A DNA stretch of 56,592 nucleotides from Aeromonas taiwanensis (GCF_000820165.1 NZ_CDDD01000054.1:1-56592); one strand, 5' to 3'. Numbered from the stretch's first letter, positions 27,376-38,130 are shown. Made by a program: numbers and translations. The notes: generated by a model not told the origin, from the sequence alone.

Positions 27376-27834
27376 ATGAGCAGACAGTCCGAACAGGATG
27401 AGCGCTGGCTGGGAGGGTATCGGCGGATGGTCGTCCTTGCCCTGCTGCTGATCATCCTCGCCACCCTGGCCATGAGCTATCGCAGCCACAGGGAAGAGGC
27501 GCTGGCGGTCAGCCTGAGCCTGCTCGGGGAGCAGTTTACCGAGCGGGTCCAGCGGCTGCACGGGCGCTGGCTCGATGAGCGGCGCCCCGCCGTGCTTCAC
27601 GCCGAGGGCCTGGCCTGGCAGTTCGACGAGCGGGGCTGGCCGCTGGGGGTGTTGCCGCTGGGTTCACCGTCCGAGAACTGCCGCCAGCTGTGGCTGGCCC
27701 TGATAGGGCCGGAGGAACAGGGGATGCCGTCATGGCAGGGGCTCGCCAGCCGGGATGGATCCGGGTGCGAATTCGGCCGGGAGGCGCACTGGCTGAGCTA
27801 CCGTTTTCACGATGGCAGGGTGGTCAAGCCTTGA
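27376..27834 (+). CDS. mshF: MSHA biogenesis protein MshF
   Basis: 152 aa with one N-terminal membrane segment (about residues 17-36) and a small periplasmic domain with two cysteines (ENCRQLW and GSGCEFGR) that may form a disulfide. No enzymatic motif. Identified by position between mshG and mshB and by topology; its job in pilus assembly is not established. Confidence 0.8.
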   Translation: MSRQSEQDERWLGGYRRMVVLALLLIILATLAMSYRSHREEALAVSLSLLGEQFTERVQRLHGRWLDERRPAVLHAEGLAWQFDERGWPLGVLPLGSPSENCRQLWLALIGPEEQGMPSWQGLASRDGSGCEFGREAHWLSYRFHDGRVVKP

Positions 27835-27911
27835 GCCCCCCCTCTCAAGTGCTTCATCGACATGATTTTTTTCTATCTGCATGAAATAATGCACAACATT
27901 ACGGAGGCAGC

Positions 27912-28571
27912 ATGACAGCAAAGAGAGTGAGTCCCTGTCGGGGCCCCGGCAGGATGGGGGGCTTCTCCCTGATCGAGCTGGTGATCGTCATCGTCATCCT
28001 GGGGATCCTGGCCGTCACCGCCTTGCCCCGCTTTCTCGACGTGACCGACGAGGCGAAGAAGGCGAGCGTGGAGGGGGTCTCCGGCGGGTTCGCTACCGGC
28101 GTCTCCCTGGTGCGGGCACAGTGGGAGGCGGAAGGGCGCGCCAAACAGGATGGACTCAACACCGTGCTCTATGACGGCTCGCGTTTTTACCTGACGACGC
28201 CAACCGACACTCAGGTCAATAACGGCGAACTCTCCCCGGGGTATCCTATGGACACGGCGGCGAGTGGCAGCGCCGATGTGGACCCGGCCAGCCTGACGGC
28301 GGCCCGCTGCCTCAATATCTGGGAGGGACTGTTGCAGAATCCGCCCAAGGCGACCGCCAGCTTTGACGAGGTACGCGGCAGCGGCAATGACCTCAAGTTT
28401 TATGCTACCGTGTCCAGTAATGGACTCGATTCAGTCTGTCGTTACTATCTGGTCAACAGTCTGAGCAAGGGCAGCGATGGGCGCTATCAGGACCCGCAAG
28501 GGAGCACGGACGCCTACATGAGTTTCAGTTACCGCCCGGCCTCCGGCCAGGTGACCACCCATATCAATTGA
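27912..28571 (+). CDS. mshB: MSHA pilin-like protein MshB
   Basis: 219-aa type IV prepilin. Long basic leader ending in GRMGG, prepilin peptidase cleavage before FSLIELVIVIVILGILAV with Glu5 of the mature chain, then a globular domain with a C-terminal cysteine pair region (AARCLNIW, SVCRYYLV). The gene is preceded by an AT-rich 77-bp gap that probably carries the promoter of the pilin part of the locus. In relatives MshB is a minor pilin. Confidence 0.92.
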   Translation: MTAKRVSPCRGPGRMGGFSLIELVIVIVILGILAVTALPRFLDVTDEAKKASVEGVSGGFATGVSLVRAQWEAEGRAKQDGLNTVLYDGSRFYLTTPTDTQVNNGELSPGYPMDTAASGSADVDPASLTAARCLNIWEGLLQNPPKATASFDEVRGSGNDLKFYATVSSNGLDSVCRYYLVNSLSKGSDGRYQDPQGSTDAYMSFSYRPASGQVTTHIN

Positions 28572-28590
28572 TAAACCGAGGAAAGACGTA

Positions 28591-29064
28591 ATGAAGAAGC
28601 AATCGGGTTTCACCCTGATCGAACTGGTCATCGTGATCATCATTCTGGGCATTCTGGCGGTCACCGCCGCACCCAAGTTCCTGAATCTGCAGGATGATGC
28701 CAAAACGGCCGCAGCCAGTGGCGTACTGGCTGCCGTGCAGAGCTCTTCCCAACTGGTATACAGCAAATCCGCTCTGGAAGGCATTGAGGCTGCTGCCACT
28801 GGCTCCGTGTCCAGCGCTGATGGTACCGCGATCGCCGTGGTCTATGGCTATCCCAAAGCCTCTGACGATGGCATTGCCAAAGCAGTGACCATCGACAGCT
28901 CCTGGAAAGCTGTCTCCAGTGCAGCCAATACTTTCAGCTTTGCGCCAGCCGATGCCAAGGAGAAGGCTGACTGCGTGCTCTATACACAAGCGGCTTCCAA
29001 TGCTCCGGCGACATCGGCACTTGGTAAAATCAATGCCAGCAGCCAATGTGCTGCGGCACAGTGA
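28591..29064 (+). CDS. mshA: Major MSHA pilin MshA
   Basis: 157-aa type IVa prepilin and structural subunit of the MSHA fibre. The short leader MKKQSG is cut before FTLIELVIVIIILGILAVTA, with Glu5 in place. A C-terminal disulfide loop is likely between Cys in ADCVLY and SSQCAAAQ. Rich in Ala/Ser as usual for exposed pilins. An intrinsic terminator directly follows, which would give more mshA message than downstream minor-pilin message. Confidence 0.95.
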   Translation: MKKQSGFTLIELVIVIIILGILAVTAAPKFLNLQDDAKTAAASGVLAAVQSSSQLVYSKSALEGIEAAATGSVSSADGTAIAVVYGYPKASDDGIAKAVTIDSSWKAVSSAANTFSFAPADAKEKADCVLYTQAASNAPATSALGKINASSQCAAAQ

Positions 29065-29073
29065 TGTGACAAG

Positions 29074-29101
29074 GCGAGGCTTCGGCCTCGCTTTCTCTTT
29101 T
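29074..29101 (+). terminator. Internal terminator after mshA
   Basis: 7-bp stem gcgaggc/gcctcgc (29074-29080 and 29085-29091) closed by a ttcg tetraloop, followed by a T-rich tail. It lies inside the pilin operon, between the major pilin and mshC. Confidence 0.88.
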
Positions 29102-29118
29102 ACCTGATGAGAAGACCC

Positions 29119-29598
29119 ATGGCTGCAACCAAGGGCTTTACCCTGATTGAACTGGTCATCGTGATCCTGTTGCTCGGGATTCTGGCCGCCTTTGCCGTGC
29201 CCAAATGGCTGGGCAAAGGCGGCTTTGAAACCCATACCCTGCGCGACGAGCTGGTGGCCCGGCTGCGGCTGGTGCAGACCATAAACATGCATGAAGGGGA
29301 AGGGCGTTGTACCCAGCTGGTGCTGGAGGCCAACCGCTTCGGCCACCTGACCCGGACGGGGAGCTGTACGCCCGGCCCCATCGCTGGCTGGAGCGGGGAT
29401 GAGCAGACCCGGGGGCGGCTGGTCACGGCCTCCGGTGGCCTCTCCCTCCCCCAAGGCAGCTTCTCTTTCGACAAGCGCAGCGGTCGCCCCCTCTCTCCGT
29501 CAACCTGCACCGGTGGTTGCAACCTGGTGGTGAGCGACGGCAGGGAAAGCGCCCGGCTGCGCATCGAGCCGGAAGGCTATGTCCATGCGATCCCCTAA
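29119..29598 (+). CDS. mshC: MSHA minor pilin MshC
   Basis: 159-aa prepilin: MAATKG leader, cleavage before FTLIELVIVILLLGILAAFAV. Single cysteines at GRCTQ, GSCTPG, and a C-terminal STCTGGCN cluster suggest disulfides. The start at 29119 has gagaag upstream; an in-frame ATG at 29107 would lengthen the leader by four residues. Overlaps mshD. Confidence 0.9.
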   Translation: MAATKGFTLIELVIVILLLGILAAFAVPKWLGKGGFETHTLRDELVARLRLVQTINMHEGEGRCTQLVLEANRFGHLTRTGSCTPGPIAGWSGDEQTRGRLVTASGGLSLPQGSFSFDKRSGRPLSPSTCTGGCNLVVSDGRESARLRIEPEGYVHAIP

Positions 29599-30157
29599 GG
29601 CTCGCCGCGGCTTCACCCTGGTCGAGTTCGTGGTCGGCATCGTGCTGCTGGCCATCGCGTTGACCGGCATCCTGGGGCTCCTCATCAACCAGGCGCCCCA
29701 GGCGGTGGATCCGGTGCAGCAGGTGCGGGCGGCCCAGCTGGCCCAGCGCATCCTGAACGAGGTGCTGCAGAAGTCCTTCGACGAGCATTCGGATCACAAC
29801 GGCGGGCGTTTTCGTTGTGGCGAGACGGCGGATGAGCCTGCCGTAACCTATTCCCCCTGTACCGCCCCTGCCGACTACGGCCCGGACGGCGGCGAGAGCC
29901 GCCCTTATCAGTTCAACGACGTGGACGACTTCGATACCGAGGGGAGCTGGGTGGAGGCCAACCGCTTTACCCAGACTGCCGCCGGCATCCGCGACGAGGA
30001 GTATCGCGGCTACCAGGTGAAGATTGCCGTTACCCCCGACACCCTGTTCGGCAGCCAGGGCCATGGTGCCGAGTCCATCGGCAAGCGTATCGAGCTGTGG
30101 GTGCGTCTGCCGGACAAGAGCGAGCTGGCCTTTGCCCTCTATCGGGGGAACTACTGA
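29585..30157 (+). CDS. mshD: MSHA minor pilin MshD
   Basis: 190-aa prepilin: leader MRSPKARRG, then FTLVEFVVGIVLLAIALTGILG with Glu5, followed by a soluble domain. The ATG at 29585 is 8 nt after ggaagg; an ATG two codons earlier is too close to it. Overlaps mshC by 14 bp and mshO by one base. Probably part of the tip/priming complex with MshC, MshO and MshP. Confidence 0.9.
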   Translation: MRSPKARRGFTLVEFVVGIVLLAIALTGILGLLINQAPQAVDPVQQVRAAQLAQRILNEVLQKSFDEHSDHNGGRFRCGETADEPAVTYSPCTAPADYGPDGGESRPYQFNDVDDFDTEGSWVEANRFTQTAAGIRDEEYRGYQVKIAVTPDTLFGSQGHGAESIGKRIELWVRLPDKSELAFALYRGNY

Positions 30158-30927
30158 TGCGCGCGTCATCGAGAGGGTTCACCCTGGTGGAGTTGGTGAT
30201 GGTGATCCTGCTGCTCGGGGTCTTGGCCACCTTCTCCAGCCAGTTCATCGGCATCGGCACCCAGATCTACGGGGACGCCAGCCGCCGCGAGCAGCTGATG
30301 AGCGATGCCCGCTTCGCCCTGGAGCGGCTCAATCGCGAGGTGCGGGACGCGGTGCCGGGCTCGGTGCGCATCGAGGACGAGGGGGGCAACGCCCTGGAGC
30401 AAGGGGCCTGCCTGCGTCTCTGGCCCATCGTCACCGCCAGCCGTTACCTGGGCTCTGCCCTCGGCAACGGGCTCACCATAGTCGAGCCGGATCCGCTACC
30501 CCGGGACGGGGAGAGTGCCATCGTCTACCCCCTTACCGACCCCGTGCTGACCCTGGATCAGGGCTGCCTCCATGGCACCTGCGTGGCCCGGGTCGATACC
30601 GTGGGCAGTCCGGCCTCGGGGGCACTGGCGCTAACCCTTGACAGCGGCTTTGCCAGGGAGTCGCCGGGACAACGGATCTACTTTGCCAGCCAGCAGGTGC
30701 GCTACTGCGTGACGGGCACCACCCTGACCCGGGCCAGCGCCGCCATCGGCCTGGATTTTAGCGGGATCACGCCGGCCCTGATGGCCGAGCATATAGATAC
30801 GGGCTCCTATTTCTATCGGGATCCCGCTGCCTTTAGCTCGAGCGAGGTGGGGCTGCGGCTTGAGCTCGAGCAGCGCGGCGAGCGCGTCCTCTTCAACCAC
30901 AAGCTGGAGACGCTCAATGTCCCCTAG
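30157..30927 (+). CDS. mshO: MSHA minor pilin MshO
   Basis: 256-aa prepilin of the PilW/GspJ-like kind: leader MRASSRG, FTLVELVMVILLLGVLATFS with Glu5, then a larger beta-rich domain with cysteines (GACLRLW, GCLHGTC, VRYCVTG). ATG overlaps the mshD stop (TGATG) and the 3' end overlaps mshP by 11 bp. Confidence 0.9.
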   Translation: MRASSRGFTLVELVMVILLLGVLATFSSQFIGIGTQIYGDASRREQLMSDARFALERLNREVRDAVPGSVRIEDEGGNALEQGACLRLWPIVTASRYLGSALGNGLTIVEPDPLPRDGESAIVYPLTDPVLTLDQGCLHGTCVARVDTVGSPASGALALTLDSGFARESPGQRIYFASQQVRYCVTGTTLTRASAAIGLDFSGITPALMAEHIDTGSYFYRDPAAFSSSEVGLRLELEQRGERVLFNHKLETLNVP

Positions 30928-31381
30928 GCCCCCTCGCATGCGGTGCACCCAGCGGGGCAGCGCCATCATGATCGCCCTCTTCGTCATCGTGATCATGGCG
31001 CTGCTGGCGGCCGCCATGGGCCGCTTCCTGGTGGACAGCGGCGAGAAGAATACGGTGGAGGTGCGCGGAGTGCGGGCCCTGATGGCGGCCCAGAGCGGGC
31101 TGGAGATCGCCCTCTACCGACTCTATCCCAACGACGAGTGGACCGCCCAGCAGTGCGATGCATCGACCACGACCGCCTTTGCGCTGCCCGGCCTGGCGGA
31201 CTGCGAAGCCGAGGTGAGCTGTCAGCAGATCACCGTGAGCGCGGCCGGCGGGACCCAGACCGGATACAAATTTCGCAGTGAGGGGCGCTGCGGCGATCCG
31301 GGTGTGAACAGTGGCCCCAACCCGGACTTTGCCGTCAGCCGCACTCTGGAGGCGGAAGCCTTTGATGGCGCCATCCCGTGA
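30917..31381 (+). CDS. mshP: MSHA biogenesis protein MshP (PilX/GspK-like)
   Basis: 154 aa. Basic leader MSPRPPRMRCTQRG, then SAIMIALFVIVIMALLAAAM, a prepilin-like helix without the usual Phe1/Glu5 pair, followed by a small domain with four cysteines. The missing Glu5 is typical of GspK/PilX-type minor pilins that cap the tip complex. Precedes mshQ by 25 bp. Confidence 0.87.
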   Translation: MSPRPPRMRCTQRGSAIMIALFVIVIMALLAAAMGRFLVDSGEKNTVEVRGVRALMAAQSGLEIALYRLYPNDEWTAQQCDASTTTAFALPGLADCEAEVSCQQITVSAAGGTQTGYKFRSEGRCGDPGVNSGPNPDFAVSRTLEAEAFDGAIP

Positions 31382-31406
31382 GACGCTTTGCAAGGAGCCA
31401 ATACCC

Positions 31407-34400
31407 ATGAAGTTCAGCCCGTCTCTCTGGGTTTCTATCTTGTTTACCATGCTGTCGAGCCCGCTCCCGGTGCTGGCGGCCGATCAGTGCACCGCTGCCT
31501 TGCTCTTGCCGGTGCAGAGCCACGCCGCGCCCGGTGTGCTGAGCATGAACAACGAGAGCAAGATCGTCAGTTCGACTGCGGGAACCAAGTATCCTTTCCT
31601 CAGCAAGAACATACAGCCAAACGCCAACTGCAACAGCGGCGGTGTCTGGGTTAACGGGGTCTGGGTCTCCACCTGCAATGTCACTGGCGCTCTGGCGAGC
31701 CCCCTGCAAGATGTCGCCTTCATCACTGATCCCAATGTTTTTCCCGCCAACCCGGGTGGTTTTCCCACCTACACGGGTCAACACGACCTGGCCTGTGATG
31801 GGGCCATCTCCCCCGCAGCCGGTGACTACAGAAATGCCTCATGGGGCGGAAACAGCTGCGTGGCGACGCTGAAATCGGGGCAAACCTATCGCTTCGACAC
31901 CCTCTCGCTTGCTGAGGGAGCCATGCTCAACCTCAATGGCGCGACCCTCTATGTCAGGAAGCTGACGATCAGGAATGACTACAACAGCGGCATATCTGGG
32001 TCGGGAAGCCTCCACACGAACGAGATGATCGTCACGGGCGACGGCAAGCTGTCCGGCGCCAGGGTCACCGTTTACAGCAGTCTGGAGATCTCTGGCAATG
32101 GCAATACCGGGACGGCCATCTTCCAGCCGCGCTATATCGATAACGTCACCATGGATGTGTCGGCGGGGGGCCAGAGCGTGCTCATGGCTGCAGGGAACTG
32201 GCTCATCCGGAATCTGGAGATGAAAAACAACAGTGCCCTGGCCTTTCAGGGCCAGAGCACCCTCGACGTCTACGGACTCAAGATGGCGGATCAGGGCCGT
32301 ATTAGTGTTGCGGGCAGTCGCAACGATCTGACCGTCCAGCTTCATCAGACGCTGGAAATGAGCAGCAATGCGGCTATCGGCGGCTATCTGCAGGCCCGTT
32401 ACGTCAAAACGTTCAGGCACCAGAGCTCCTCCAACATCAATTTCTATTTCCGTGGTGGCAACCACTGGATAGACAAGATGGAGCTTGGACAAAACGACAA
32501 GTTGTTCTTCGACAGTGGCAGTGCCACCCAACTCTACCTCAGGAGCGATCTCACCCTGAGCGATCAGATGGAAGTCAATGCCACCGGCAAGGCCAACAGC
32601 CTGATGATCTACCACTTCGGCAAGGTCACCATGAGTGCCAATGCCAAACTCAACGCCATTCTCTATGTGAAAGCAGGGGATCTGGTCATGGGCGATGATA
32701 CCCTGCTGACCGGCACCGTATCGGCGGTCAATGTCACCATGGCGGGCAACAGCAAGATCATCCATGAGCCCTTCGCTGGAGATTGGCCCGGTATATGCCC
32801 CTTCTCCACTTGCAAGGATATCTTTACCGATCCTCCGACGGAGGGGACCACATTGACGCCTCCCCCTGGCGTGCTGGTGCCCCCCCTCGGGGATCTGGTG
32901 TGCAACAAGCAGGGTACCGGCACCAGCTGTACCGGCCACAGCGGCAACAGCTTCGGGCCCGGCGACTACGATTTCGACAACGGCAGCATCAGCAACAAGG
33001 CCGAGATCATCGCCACCGGCGTGACGGCGAGACTCTATTTCAACAACCTCGATCTGAACAACGCCATACTCAACCTCCACAATCCAGCCGAAAACCTCTT
33101 CATCTATGTGAAGGGGAATCTCTCCATCGCCGGCCAGAACCAGATAAATGCCGTCGTCTATGTGGCGGGCAATGTGCGCATGGCCGGTAATGCCTCACTC
33201 GAAGGGGCGCTGGCGACAGGGGGCACCCTCGATATCAGCGGGAATGGCGACTACTACTTCGATCAGGATGCCGTGGACAAGGTGGATCTCGGTAGCAACA
33301 CCTGTGGTGGCGGCTCGGGCGGTACCCAGATCGATCACTTCGAGCTCAGCCACTCCGGTCAGGGGCTCACCTGCAACCCAGAGACTGTGGTCATCAAGGC
33401 CTGTGCCGATACGAGCTGTTCCCGCCTCGTCACCGAGCAGGTCAGCGCGGCCCTGAGCCTCTCTCCCGGCACCGCCAGCAATGGCTGGGTGGGAGGCAAC
33501 CAGCTGACCTTCAGCGGAGGCTCTACCACGGCCCAGCTGCGCAACAACACGGCGGGTGCCGTGACCATGGGTGTCTCGGGTTCGACGCCAGCGTTCCTTT
33601 ATCAGACCCTGTGCCGGGCGGGGAGCGGGGGGCCGAGTGCCGCTGCCTGTACCCTCAACTTTGCCGACAGCGGCTTCGTGTTCGATGTGCTGGATACCTA
33701 TGCCAACAGGCCGCAGGATGTGGTGATCAGCGCCGTCAAGAAAGACGATGCGACCAAGCAGTGCGTTCCCGGCTTCGCCGGCGTGAGCAAGCCGGTCAGC
33801 TTCTGGGGTGCTTATATCACTCCCGATACCAATCTATTTGGCAGCAAGGTCGCGATAGATGGCAATCCTGTCTCGACGTATGCGGCCAATGTGGCGTCGC
33901 CGGCCGGCACTGTCATCAACGTGAACTTCGATAACCAGGGCAAGGCGACCCTGAAGAATGTTCGCTATCCAGACGCGGGCCAGATGCGGCTCAATGCCCG
34001 CCACGATGGCAGCGGAGATACGGCGGGGCTGGTGATGACGGGGTCGGACACCTTCATCAGCCGTCCGGTGGGGCTCTGCATCACGCCAACCCAGGGAGCC
34101 TGCGCGGCAGGCAACAGTAGCTGCCCGCTGTTCAAGCGAACGGGAGAGGCATTCCCGCTGACCGTTGCTGCCATGGCCTGGCAGGCCGACATTGATACCG
34201 ACTTCTGTAGCGGCAACCTGCCCACTCCCAACTTTACGCTGGCCAATATCGCCCTTGGCAGCCAGCTGGTGGCTCCTTCACCCGGTGTGGAGGCAGTGGT
34301 CGGCACCGTCAGCTATGACCACTCCAACCAGCAGGGCAGCAGCAACCTCAACCCCCTCACCCAGACGGTCAATGAGGTCGGTGTGTTCAGGATGACGGCG

Positions 34401-35441
34401 ACCCCGCCGGCCTCGGGTTACTTCGGCTACACCATCCCCCCAGCCAGCAGCGTGCCGGTGGGGCGCTTCGTGCCCTGGGACTTCAATCTGGTGAGCGGCA
34501 CCGTCACTCCGGCCTGCGGCGACTTCAGCTATATGGGCCAGCCATTTGACGTGCAGACAATGGTGCAGGCGCGCAACAAGGAAGGGAGCGTCACGAAGAA
34601 CTACCGTGATGCCTTTGCTAAAGGGGCACTCACTCTGGTGGCCGCCAACAACCAGGACGGGGTGGACAGATCCAACCGGCTGGATCCCCTGGTGACCAGC
34701 TGGTCCGCCGGCGTGGCGGACTTCACCGGCCAGAGCCGCTTTATGCGGTTGCGCGAGCTGACCCCGAGCCTGAGTGCGCCGGAAGAGCCGTTGCGGCGGC
34801 TGCAGTTCGGCCTTCGGGTCGCGGATGGCGAGACGCCCGAGACCAGCTTCTTCGCCGACCGGGACATGAATCCCGCCGTGACCGGCACCTGCCAGAGCGG
34901 GGTGAATTGCACCGCGAAGCGGCTCGATGTCCCGCAGGGGACGGACAACACCATGATCGCCTACTACGGCCGCCTGCTGGCCAGCACCCGTCAGGGGGCC
35001 GCCAGTGCCCCCCTGGCACTGCCGCTGCAGGTGCAATATTTCGAGGCGGGCCTGTGGCGGGTGAATCAGGACGATCTCTGTACCCGGATATCCCTCGCGA
35101 ACGAAGGCATTCGCTTTACTGATGGCGAGCAACATTACGACGCCGCGACCGGGGAGCTGGGCCTCCAGGATGGCACCCGGATCCGCCTCGGCCTGGGGCA
35201 GGTTGCCCCCGGCGGCAGCGAGGTGCGCGTCGAGGGCGGGGAGACCCGGTTCCACTTCGCCGCGCCGAACCAGAGCGTGCGCATCCCCTACCAGATCCAG
35301 CTGGATAAGCTCCCATTGCAACCCATGGCACCCCTCTGGCTGGCGGACCCGGCCACGGCGGATCACCTGCTGGGGGAGGCCATCTTTGGCCGGGATCGGG
35401 GTAATGACAGAATTATTTATCGCCGGGAAGTGATGCCCTGA
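31407..35441 (+). CDS. mshQ: MSHA biogenesis protein MshQ
   Basis: 1344-aa exported protein, the largest of the locus. Signal peptide MKFSPSLW...VLAADQC with cleavage after VLAA. ATG at 31407 follows aaggag (31392-31397). The N-terminal half has two regions of regularly spaced beta-helix-like repeats (about residues 160-450 and 500-640: phrases such as GNLSIAGQNQINAVVYVAGNV). A cysteine-bearing Ig-like segment and the long C-terminal MshQ-specific domain ending in FGRDRGNDRIIYRREVMP follow. No enzyme motif. Position last among pilin genes suggests a pilus-tip adhesin or PilY1-like role, which is inference. Confidence 0.9.
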   Translation: MKFSPSLWVSILFTMLSSPLPVLAADQCTAALLLPVQSHAAPGVLSMNNESKIVSSTAGTKYPFLSKNIQPNANCNSGGVWVNGVWVSTCNVTGALASPLQDVAFITDPNVFPANPGGFPTYTGQHDLACDGAISPAAGDYRNASWGGNSCVATLKSGQTYRFDTLSLAEGAMLNLNGATLYVRKLTIRNDYNSGISGSGSLHTNEMIVTGDGKLSGARVTVYSSLEISGNGNTGTAIFQPRYIDNVTMDVSAGGQSVLMAAGNWLIRNLEMKNNSALAFQGQSTLDVYGLKMADQGRISVAGSRNDLTVQLHQTLEMSSNAAIGGYLQARYVKTFRHQSSSNINFYFRGGNHWIDKMELGQNDKLFFDSGSATQLYLRSDLTLSDQMEVNATGKANSLMIYHFGKVTMSANAKLNAILYVKAGDLVMGDDTLLTGTVSAVNVTMAGNSKIIHEPFAGDWPGICPFSTCKDIFTDPPTEGTTLTPPPGVLVPPLGDLVCNKQGTGTSCTGHSGNSFGPGDYDFDNGSISNKAEIIATGVTARLYFNNLDLNNAILNLHNPAENLFIYVKGNLSIAGQNQINAVVYVAGNVRMAGNASLEGALATGGTLDISGNGDYYFDQDAVDKVDLGSNTCGGGSGGTQIDHFELSHSGQGLTCNPETVVIKACADTSCSRLVTEQVSAALSLSPGTASNGWVGGNQLTFSGGSTTAQLRNNTAGAVTMGVSGSTPAFLYQTLCRAGSGGPSAAACTLNFADSGFVFDVLDTYANRPQDVVISAVKKDDATKQCVPGFAGVSKPVSFWGAYITPDTNLFGSKVAIDGNPVSTYAANVASPAGTVINVNFDNQGKATLKNVRYPDAGQMRLNARHDGSGDTAGLVMTGSDTFISRPVGLCITPTQGACAAGNSSCPLFKRTGEAFPLTVAAMAWQADIDTDFCSGNLPTPNFTLANIALGSQLVAPSPGVEAVVGTVSYDHSNQQGSSNLNPLTQTVNEVGVFRMTATPPASGYFGYTIPPASSVPVGRFVPWDFNLVSGTVTPACGDFSYMGQPFDVQTMVQARNKEGSVTKNYRDAFAKGALTLVAANNQDGVDRSNRLDPLVTSWSAGVADFTGQSRFMRLRELTPSLSAPEEPLRRLQFGLRVADGETPETSFFADRDMNPAVTGTCQSGVNCTAKRLDVPQGTDNTMIAYYGRLLASTRQGAASAPLALPLQVQYFEAGLWRVNQDDLCTRISLANEGIRFTDGEQHYDAATGELGLQDGTRIRLGLGQVAPGGSEVRVEGGETRFHFAAPNQSVRIPYQIQLDKLPLQPMAPLWLADPATADHLLGEAIFGRDRGNDRIIYRREVMP

Positions 35442-35615
35442 CACCCGTGCCGCGGCGATGAGAGAGACGCATTGGTGTACACCTGCGTCTTATCTCCTTG
35501 TTTCGTAGAGTTTGTCGGCTTGTGCGGGTGAGTGATGACTCGCATTTTTGTCGCGCCTGATTGATTGGTGACAGTTTGAGCGCTTGCCCATTGGGGTGGG
35601 CATTGGTAAAGTTAG

Positions 35616-36698
<1,083 letters not shown>

Positions 36699-36705
36699 GA
36701 CCCAA

Positions 36706-36731
36706 AGCCGGCCGAGCGCCGGCTCTTTTTT
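36706..36731 (+). terminator. Terminator/attenuator after mreB
   Basis: 7-bp stem agccggc/gccggct (36706-36712 and 36718-36724), 5-nt loop, then ctttttt, lying between mreB and mreC. It can make mreB message more abundant than mreCD message. Confidence 0.88.
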
Positions 36732-36739
36732 GACGACTC

Positions 36740-37645
36740 ATGAAACCCATCTTTGGTAGAGGCCCTTCGCTTCAGTTACGGTTGTTTCTCGCCGTCATCA
36801 TCTCCGTCGCTGCCATCGTCGCGGATTCCCGCTTCGGTGTGTTCAGCCACGTCCGCGTTTACCTGAGCTCCCTGGTGAGCCCGCTGCAGTACATCGCCAA
36901 CACCCCCGGTACCCTGCTCGACACAATGTCGACCCAGGTGCAGACCCGTGCCGATCTCATCGAGCAGACCAAGCAGCAGGAACAGCAACTGTTCACCCTG
37001 CGCTCGCGCCTGCTGAAGATGGATCAGCTGGAGCACGAGAACCAGCGCCTGCGGGAGCTGCTCGGTTCCCCCGTGCACAAGGAGTCCCGCAAGATGGTGG
37101 CCGAGCTGCTGTCGGTGGATTCCGATCCCTTCAGCCACCAGGTGCTGATCAACAAGGGGGCGCTGGACGGCGTCTACAACGGCCAGCCGGTGATCAACGA
37201 TCAGGGGGTGGTCGGCCAGGTGCTGCACGTGGGATCCACCACCAGCCGCGTCCTGCTCATCACCGACTCCAGCCACGGCATCCCGGTGCGGGTGCTGCGC
37301 AACGACTTGCGCGCCATTGCCTCCGGCAGCGGCGAGCTCGACAAGCTGGAGCTGCGCAACCTGCCGCGCAACACCGACGTCCAGGTCGGCGACCTGCTGG
37401 TCACCTCGGGCCTGGGTGGCCGCTTCCCGGAAGGCTATCCGGTGGCCACCGTGACCCGTTCCGACTACGTGGAGGGCAAACCCTTCGCACAGATCGAGGC
37501 CAAGCCCCTGGTGGCGCTGGACAGACTGCGCTACCTGCTGCTGCTGTGGACCGACAAGAAACCGGACGTGCACGACAAGGATGAGGAGCCCGCGGCGAAC
37601 GCCTCGGCGGTGACGGCTACCTCGGCGGCGGGGGCGACGCACTGA
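36740..37645 (+). CDS. mreC: Rod-shape-determining protein MreC
   Basis: 301-aa bitopic protein: membrane segment (about residues 12-30), coiled coil (about 63-110, LIEQTKQQEQQLFTLRSRLL...) and two periplasmic beta domains (about 110-270), ending in an Ala/Asp-rich tail. It organises the elongasome with MreD, RodA and PBP2. Stop overlaps the mreD start by one base. Confidence 0.96.
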   Translation: MKPIFGRGPSLQLRLFLAVIISVAAIVADSRFGVFSHVRVYLSSLVSPLQYIANTPGTLLDTMSTQVQTRADLIEQTKQQEQQLFTLRSRLLKMDQLEHENQRLRELLGSPVHKESRKMVAELLSVDSDPFSHQVLINKGALDGVYNGQPVINDQGVVGQVLHVGSTTSRVLLITDSSHGIPVRVLRNDLRAIASGSGELDKLELRNLPRNTDVQVGDLLVTSGLGGRFPEGYPVATVTRSDYVEGKPFAQIEAKPLVALDRLRYLLLLWTDKKPDVHDKDEEPAANASAVTATSAAGATH

Positions 37646-38130
37646 TGCTGCAACCCGCCAGCGGCAGGATCTGGATCTGGTGCTCGATCCTGCTGGCCCT
37701 GTGCCTCTCCATCCTGCCGCTTCCCTTTCAATTCGAGCCCTTCCGGCCGGACTGGCTCGCCATGGTGCTCATCTACTGGGCGCTGGCGCTGCCGCACCGC
37801 ACCAACGTCGGTACCGCCTGGGTGGCGGGCCTGCTGCTGGACGTGCTGCTCGGCAGCACCCTCGGGGTGCGGGCCATGGCCATGGCCATCACCACCTACC
37901 TGGCGGCCTTCCAGTTCCAGAAGATCCGCAACTTCTCCCTCTGGCAGCAGGCGCTGATCATCGGCCTGCTCTCCCTGGTGGGGAAGATCACCGTGTTCTG
38001 GGCCGAACACCTGTTCAGCCGGGCCAGCCTCAATTTCGCCTACTTTTGGTCGACGTTGACAACGATGTTAATATGGCCCTGGATTTTTATGGTCTTGCGC
38101 AAGGTGCGGCGTCGCTTCAATATCAAATGA
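37645..38130 (+). CDS. mreD: Rod-shape-determining protein MreD
   Basis: 161-aa polytopic membrane protein with five or six hydrophobic segments, including WIWCSILLALCLSILPLPF and RTNVGTAWVAGLLLDVLLGSTLG. Partner of MreC in the elongasome. ATG overlaps mreC (TGATG). Confidence 0.95.
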   Translation: MLQPASGRIWIWCSILLALCLSILPLPFQFEPFRPDWLAMVLIYWALALPHRTNVGTAWVAGLLLDVLLGSTLGVRAMAMAITTYLAAFQFQKIRNFSLWQQALIIGLLSLVGKITVFWAEHLFSRASLNFAYFWSTLTTMLIWPWIFMVLRKVRRRFNIK

